Below, one piece after another: positions 60,287 through 64,000 of a stretch of DNA of 64,000 nt. Source of the stretch: Myxococcota bacterium (GTDB taxonomy: Bacteria; Myxococcota_A; UBA9160; UBA4427). The notes under the pieces are model-generated. The model was given only the letters and a program-made list of their open reading frames with translations. It made no database searches and was not told where the DNA came from. The stretch is from assembly GCA_041389495.1 (NCBI GenBank), contig JAWKRT010000002.1, positions 186,001-250,000 on the forward strand. Reading direction: 5' to 3'. Within the stretch, counting starts at the first letter, position 1, and the number at the start of each line of letters is the position of its first letter. The translations under genes and the position numbers were made by a program.

Positions 60287-61204
60287 TCATGCGAGGCAGT
60301 CGTCGAGCGCGTCGCCGAGCGACGCGAAGCGGTAGCGGTAGCGCGCCCGCTCGAGCGCGCCCGGCACGACGCGCTTGCTCCCGAGCAGCTCGTCGGCGAT
60401 CTCGCCGAACACGGCGCGGATCGCGAAGCCCGGCACGCGCACGAGGTCGCTCTGCAGGCGCGCGAGCAGGGGCGACGCGGCGAGGCGTTCGGCGAGCGCG
60501 GCCGTGAGCTCGCGATTCGTGACCGGCTCGGGAGCGACCACGTTGACCGCGCCCTCGAGCCGGCCCTCGAGCGCGAGCAGCAGCGCGCCGACCGCGTCGT
60601 CGAGGTGCACCCACGGCACCCACTGTCGCCCGTTGCCGAGCCGCCCGCCGACGTTCCAGGCGAACGGGCGGCGCATCGTCGCGAGCGCGCCACCCTCGCG
60701 CGCGAAGACGATGCCGAGCCGCATGCGCGCGACGCGCACCGCGTGCGCGCGCGCCTCGTCGGCCGCGGCCTCCCAGTCGCGGCACAGCTCGGCGAGCAGG
60801 CCGCGGCCGGGCGCGCTCGCCTCGCCGAGCCGCTCGTCGCCGCGCGAGCCGTAGAAGCCGACGGCGGACGCGTTGACGAGCGTGCGCGGGCGCTCCGAGG
60901 CACCGAGCTCGCCTAGCGTGCGCGCGATCGCGCGCGTCGAATCGACGCGGCTCGCGCGCATGCGCTCGAGGCGGCCCTGTGTCGGGAGCCCGCCGAAGAT
61001 GGGCTCGCCGGCGAGGTGGACGACGGCGTCGCAGCCCGCGAGCGCGTCGGCCGGCACCTCGACGCCGTCCCAGACGACCCGCTCGACGCGCTCGTCGGCT
61101 GCGGCGCGCGCGCTGCGCGAGACGGCGCGCACCGCGGTGCCGCGCTCGAGGAGCCGCGCGACGAGCGCGCCGCCGACGAGCCCGGTCGCGCCGGTCACGA
61201 GCAC
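60287..61204 (-). CDS. TIGR01777-family NAD(P)-dependent epimerase (YfcH/SULA-like)
   Basis: 305 residues (if started at GTG 61204) of the extended SDR family related to YfcH and chloroplast SulA. Features are VLVTGATGLVGGALVARLLERG (cofactor), DAVVHLAGEPIFGGL, NASAVGFYGSRGD, VRVARMRLGIVFAREGGAL, VPWVHLDDAVGALLLALE and a C-terminal DUF1731-like VPGFAIRAVFGEIADELL. The start is uncertain: the open frame continues to GTG 61348 and ATG 61393, but the family begins at the cofactor strand. It is divergent from the methyltransferase and upstream of kefB. Confidence 0.82.
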   Translation of the reverse strand: MLVTGATGLVGGALVARLLERGTAVRAVSRSARAAADERVERVVWDGVEVPADALAGCDAVVHLAGEPIFGGLPTQGRLERMRASRVDSTRAIARTLGELGASERPRTLVNASAVGFYGSRGDERLGEASAPGRGLLAELCRDWEAAADEARAHAVRVARMRLGIVFAREGGALATMRRPFAWNVGGRLGNGRQWVPWVHLDDAVGALLLALEGRLEGAVNVVAPEPVTNRELTAALAERLAASPLLARLQSDLVRVPGFAIRAVFGEIADELLGSKRVVPGALERARYRYRFASLGDALDDCLA

Positions 61205-61433
61205 GCGCGCGCGCGCGGGGTCCGCCCTGCGCGTCTTCTGCGCTCGCCGCTCCGTCGGGGTCCATCCGTCGCTCTCCGTTCCGGCGTCGGCCGTTCGCGC
61301 GTCAGATTGACTCGTGACGAGCGAGGGCGCACGCTCGCGCGCTCGCACGCGCCGGACCGGGAGCGCGCGGTGGCGGACGTCGCCGCACGGCATCCGGGCG
61401 CGCGCGACACGTGCACCCGACACGACACACGGA
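61205..61433. other. Divergent spacer, no clear signal
   Basis: About 230 bases between the epimerase and methyltransferase starts. The true starts of both genes are uncertain and may lie inside this spacer. A GTGACGAG patch near 61315 and ACACGGAG before 61434 are the only notable bits. Confidence 0.35.
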
Positions 61434-62444
61434 GTGGGCTTGGATCTCTACGATCGTCCGGTGCGGCGGATCGAGCCCGCGACCGCGCAGCCCGCGTCGC
61501 CGTGCCCGGTGTGCGACGCGCGGACCGCCGTTCCCACGTATCGCGTCGAGGGCGTCGCCGCGCCGATCGTCGTCTGCACGCAGTGCGGGCACGGCCGCTT
61601 CGACCCGCTTCCCTCCGACGACGAGATCGCGGCGTTCTACCCGGCCGACTACTACGGCGAGCCCGGCTCGAAGTTCCGGCCGGCGATCGAGGGGCTCGTG
61701 CGCGCGGTCGCCGCGCGCCACGTGCGCTTCCTGTGCGAGGGGCTCCCGGCCGGCGCGCGCGTGCTCGACGTCGGATGCGGGCGCGGCGTCATCCTCGGCC
61801 CGCTCGCGGACCGCGGCTACGAGGCGCACGGCGTCGAGATCAGCGCCGACGCGACGCGCGGAGTCGACCCGCGCGCGCACGTGCGCATCGCGCCGCGGCT
61901 CGCCGATGCGGGCTACGCCGCGGGCACGTTCGACCAGATCGTGATCTGGCACGTGCTCGAGCATCTGCGCGACCCGCGCGCGACGATCGAGGAGTGCCAC
62001 CGCATCCTCGCTCCGGGCGGGCGGCTCGTCGTCGCCGTGCCGAACTTCGCGAGCTGGCAGGCGCGCTTCGGCGGGCCCGGCTGGTTCCACCTCGACGCGC
62101 CGCGGCACCTCCACCACTTCCCGCTGCCGGCGCTGCGCGCGCTCGTCGAGCGCTGCGGGTTCGCGTGCGAGCGCGCGCACCACTTCTCGCTGCGGCAGAA
62201 CCCGTTCGGGTGGATCCAGAGCGCGCAGAACCGGCTCGACCCCGAGCACCCGAATCGCCTCTACACGGCGCTCCACCACCCGCGGCAGGGCGCGCGGCCA
62301 CGCGCGGCGGAGCGGCTGCGCGCGTGGGCCTGGCTCGCCGCGCTCGGCGCGCCCGCGCTCGCGCTCTCCGTCCTCGAGGCCGTGTGCGAGAGCGGCGCGA
62401 CCGTGCACGTCGTCGCGACGCGGCGCGACGGCGAGCGAGGCTAG
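61434..62444 (+). CDS. Zinc-ribbon class I SAM-dependent methyltransferase
   Basis: 336 residues. An N-terminal zinc knuckle CPVC...CTQCGHG (about residues 22-58) precedes a Methyltransf_23-type domain: ARVLDVGCGRGVILGPL (SAM motif I), HGVEISADATRG, VIWHVLEHLRDPRATIEECHRILAPGGRLVVAVPNFASWQARFGG and HLDAPRHLHHFP. This set is typical of small-molecule or sugar C-methyltransferases in surface polysaccharide loci. The start is GTG 61434 or the TTG six bases on, which has better spacing from GGAG (61431). The neighbouring downstream gene is a GT-C glycosyltransferase. Confidence 0.85.
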   Translation: MGLDLYDRPVRRIEPATAQPASPCPVCDARTAVPTYRVEGVAAPIVVCTQCGHGRFDPLPSDDEIAAFYPADYYGEPGSKFRPAIEGLVRAVAARHVRFLCEGLPAGARVLDVGCGRGVILGPLADRGYEAHGVEISADATRGVDPRAHVRIAPRLADAGYAAGTFDQIVIWHVLEHLRDPRATIEECHRILAPGGRLVVAVPNFASWQARFGGPGWFHLDAPRHLHHFPLPALRALVERCGFACERAHHFSLRQNPFGWIQSAQNRLDPEHPNRLYTALHHPRQGARPRAAERLRAWAWLAALGAPALALSVLEAVCESGATVHVVATRRDGERG

Positions 62445-62453
62445 GCGGGCGCG

Positions 62454-64000
62454 GTGGAGGCGCGCGACCCGGCGGAGGGGGCCGAGCGGCCGCGGCCCAC
62501 GGCGCGCGGGGCGGGCGGAGCGGGCGGCCGCGACCGCCACTCCGCCGCGACGTGGCCGGCCGCGTGGGTCGCCGCGATCGCCGTCGTCGTCGGCGTGCGC
62601 GTCTGGAACGCGCTCGCCGGACCCGTGCTGCACGGCTACGACGCGTGGGCGCACGTCGCGTACGTGCTCTTCCTCGACACCTTCCACGCGCTTCCGCGGG
62701 CCGACCAGGGATGGTCGTTCTTCCATCCGCCGCTCTACTACCTCGTCGGGCTCGCGCTCGCGCAGTCGGGCTCGGCGGACGTGCTCGCGCGCGGGCTCGC
62801 GCTCTGGTCGAGCGCCGCGAGCGCGGGCGCCGCGGCCTGCACGGCGCTCGCGGTGCGGGCCGCGGTCGGACGCGGCGAGGACGCGGTCGCGCGCGCGGCG
62901 CCGCTCGTCGCGTTCGTCGCGGTGGGTCTCCTGCCCGTGCACGTCTACACGAGCCCGATGCCCGGCAACGAGACGACGGCCGCCTTCTTCGCGACGGCGA
63001 CGGTCGCGCTGTACGCGGCGACGGCGCGGCGCACGGAGCGGCGGCTCGCGCTCGACGCGGCGATCGGTGCGCTCGGCGCGCTCGCGCTGCTGTCGAAGTT
63101 CAACGGCGCGCTCGCGCTCGGGACGGTGTTCGTCGTCGCGCTCGCGCGCGCGCTGCGCGCGCCGGTGCGCGCGGCCGCGGTGCGCGACTTCGCGCGCAGC
63201 GCGGCGACGGTCGGCGTCGTCGCGGTCGTCGTCGCGGGCCCGTGGTACGCGCGCAACCTCGCCGCCTACGGAACTCCCTTCCAGACGAGCCACGCCGTGC
63301 CCGAGGTCGCCGCGCAGGAGCGCACGCAGCCGCCGGGCGAGCGCGGGCTCCGCGACTTCGTCGCCCTCCCCGGGCCCGCCGCGCTGCTCGCCGACTCGCG
63401 CTTCGACGCCCCGCACGTCGTGCACTCGGTGTGGGGAACGCTGTACCTGAACCTGTGGTTCGACACGTTCCGCGGCGGCCAGTTTCCGAAGCTCGTGCGC
63501 GACGACGGCCCGTGGCGCGAGCGCCCGATCCACGTGCCGACGATCGCGATGGCGCTCGTCGGCGCGGGCCCGAGCGCGCTCGTGATCGCGGGCGCGTTCG
63601 CGGCCGCGCGGCGCGCGCTGCGCGACCGCGACGCGGTGCTCGACGCGTGCGCGCTCGTGCTGGTCGCGGCCGGCCTCGCCGCGTTCGCGGCCTTCGCGGT
63701 GCGCGTGCCGACCTTCGCCGCGGTGAAGGCTTCCTATCTATTGAACCTCTCGCTCGCCTGGGGCTGGCTCACGGTGCGCGGGCTCGGGCTCGTGCGCGCC
63801 CGGCTCGGACCGTGGGCCGCGCGTGCGGCGCTCGCGTGGGTGGCCTGCGCCGGGGCGGCGAGCGCGGCCGTGTTCACGAGCGGGCTCCTGTTCCCGATGG
63901 AGCGCGACCACGCGGACGTCTACGCGCTCCGCTCGTACTTCGGCGATGCCGACGCGGCGCGCGCGTGGTTCACCGACCCCGCGCTTCGCGACATGCGGTG
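62454..64000 (+). CDS. GT-C (ArnT/PMT-like) glycosyltransferase, cut by the window edge
   Basis: The frame from GTG 62454 (nine bases after the methyltransferase stop) is open to the end of the window, 515 codons without a stop. About 28 N-terminal residues lead to successive membrane helices (WVAAIAVVVGVRVW, PLVAFVAVGLLPVHVY, LARALRAPVR region, TVGVVAVVVAGPWYARNL). The first periplasmic loop contains HGYDAWAHVAYV with the acidic residue expected in PMT-type transferases, and SFFHPPLYYLVGLAL, a common ArnT/DUF2029-type signature. It should move a sugar from a lipid-phosphate donor in the periplasm. The C terminus is missing. Confidence 0.85.
   Translation, partial: MEARDPAEGAERPRPTARGAGGAGGRDRHSAATWPAAWVAAIAVVVGVRVWNALAGPVLHGYDAWAHVAYVLFLDTFHALPRADQGWSFFHPPLYYLVGLALAQSGSADVLARGLALWSSAASAGAAACTALAVRAAVGRGEDAVARAAPLVAFVAVGLLPVHVYTSPMPGNETTAAFFATATVALYAATARRTERRLALDAAIGALGALALLSKFNGALALGTVFVVALARALRAPVRAAAVRDFARSAATVGVVAVVVAGPWYARNLAAYGTPFQTSHAVPEVAAQERTQPPGERGLRDFVALPGPAALLADSRFDAPHVVHSVWGTLYLNLWFDTFRGGQFPKLVRDDGPWRERPIHVPTIAMALVGAGPSALVIAGAFAAARRALRDRDAVLDACALVLVAAGLAAFAAFAVRVPTFAAVKASYLLNLSLAWGWLTVRGLGLVRARLGPWAARAALAWVACAGAASAAVFTSGLLFPMERDHADVYALRSYFGDADAARAWFTDPALRDMR

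Overview
The window is chromosomal DNA from a very GC-rich bacterium (roughly three quarters G+C). It carries about 50 genes and no rRNA, tRNA, CRISPR array or insertion sequence that I could recognise. Several features point to an uncultured member of the former Deltaproteobacteria (Myxococcota, Binatota or relatives): two PEP-CTERM sorted proteins, a single-histone-fold protein of the Bdellovibrio type, a very large TPR/Ser-Thr protein kinase, an F420-type luciferase-like oxidoreductase, MsrPQ, and an outer-membrane DUF481 protein. The organism is therefore a diderm with a periplasm. The phylum assignment is inference.

Layout. 1-2.3 kb: the end of an unknown gene, a strong terminator, then a YbdG-type mechanosensitive channel coupled to an SDR. 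2.3-10.3 kb: PP2C phosphatase, bacterial histone, an amidohydrolase lacking a barrel segment, two NUDIX/PilZ genes, GluQ-RS, a lipoprotein, a membrane metallophosphoesterase and a PEP-CTERM protein. 10.4-14.6 kb: ahcY with a readable promoter/operator, a coiled-coil membrane protein, a tyrosine phosphatase and Hsp33. 14.7-20.3 kb: a minus-strand run traB-like / antiporter-EIIA / thyA / folA / rmuC / hslO. 20.5-29 kb: di-haem peroxidase, msrPQ, an HD-GYP protein, a second PEP-CTERM protein behind a leader ORF, an Ada/AlkA fusion and an RlmD-type methyltransferase. 29.1-33.7 kb: the 1543-residue TPR kinase. 33.8-37.3 kb: SDR and DsbD. 37.6-42.3 kb: a topoisomerase III-RecQ fusion broken by a frameshift. 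42.4-51.1 kb: MATE pump, then a likely seven-gene minus-strand operon (pyrC, methyltransferase, NUDIX, GT2, AICAR transformylase, LLM oxidoreductase, alkyl-sulfatase-like MBL). 51.2-58.2 kb: frameshifted ankyrin protein, lipoprotein, MotA/ZorA-like coiled-coil protein, flavin monooxygenase and DUF481 porin-like protein. 58.3-64 kb: KefB-type antiporter, TIGR01777 epimerase, methyltransferase and the start of a GT-C glycosyltransferase.

How the genes work together. Nucleotide and one-carbon metabolism is well represented (pyrC, AICARFT, thyA, folA, ahcY). So are oxidative and envelope stress functions (Hsp33, MsrPQ, DsbD, di-haem peroxidase, Kef-type antiporters, MscS-type channel) and DNA maintenance (RmuC, Ada/AlkA, TopoIII/RecQ, histone). 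Many genes start 6-8 nt after a TAnnnT hexamer, which suggests frequent leaderless transcription and decides several start codons. The most interesting items are the histone, the TopoIII-RecQ fusion, the kinase with receptor-like topology, and the regulatory leader in front of the second PEP-CTERM gene.
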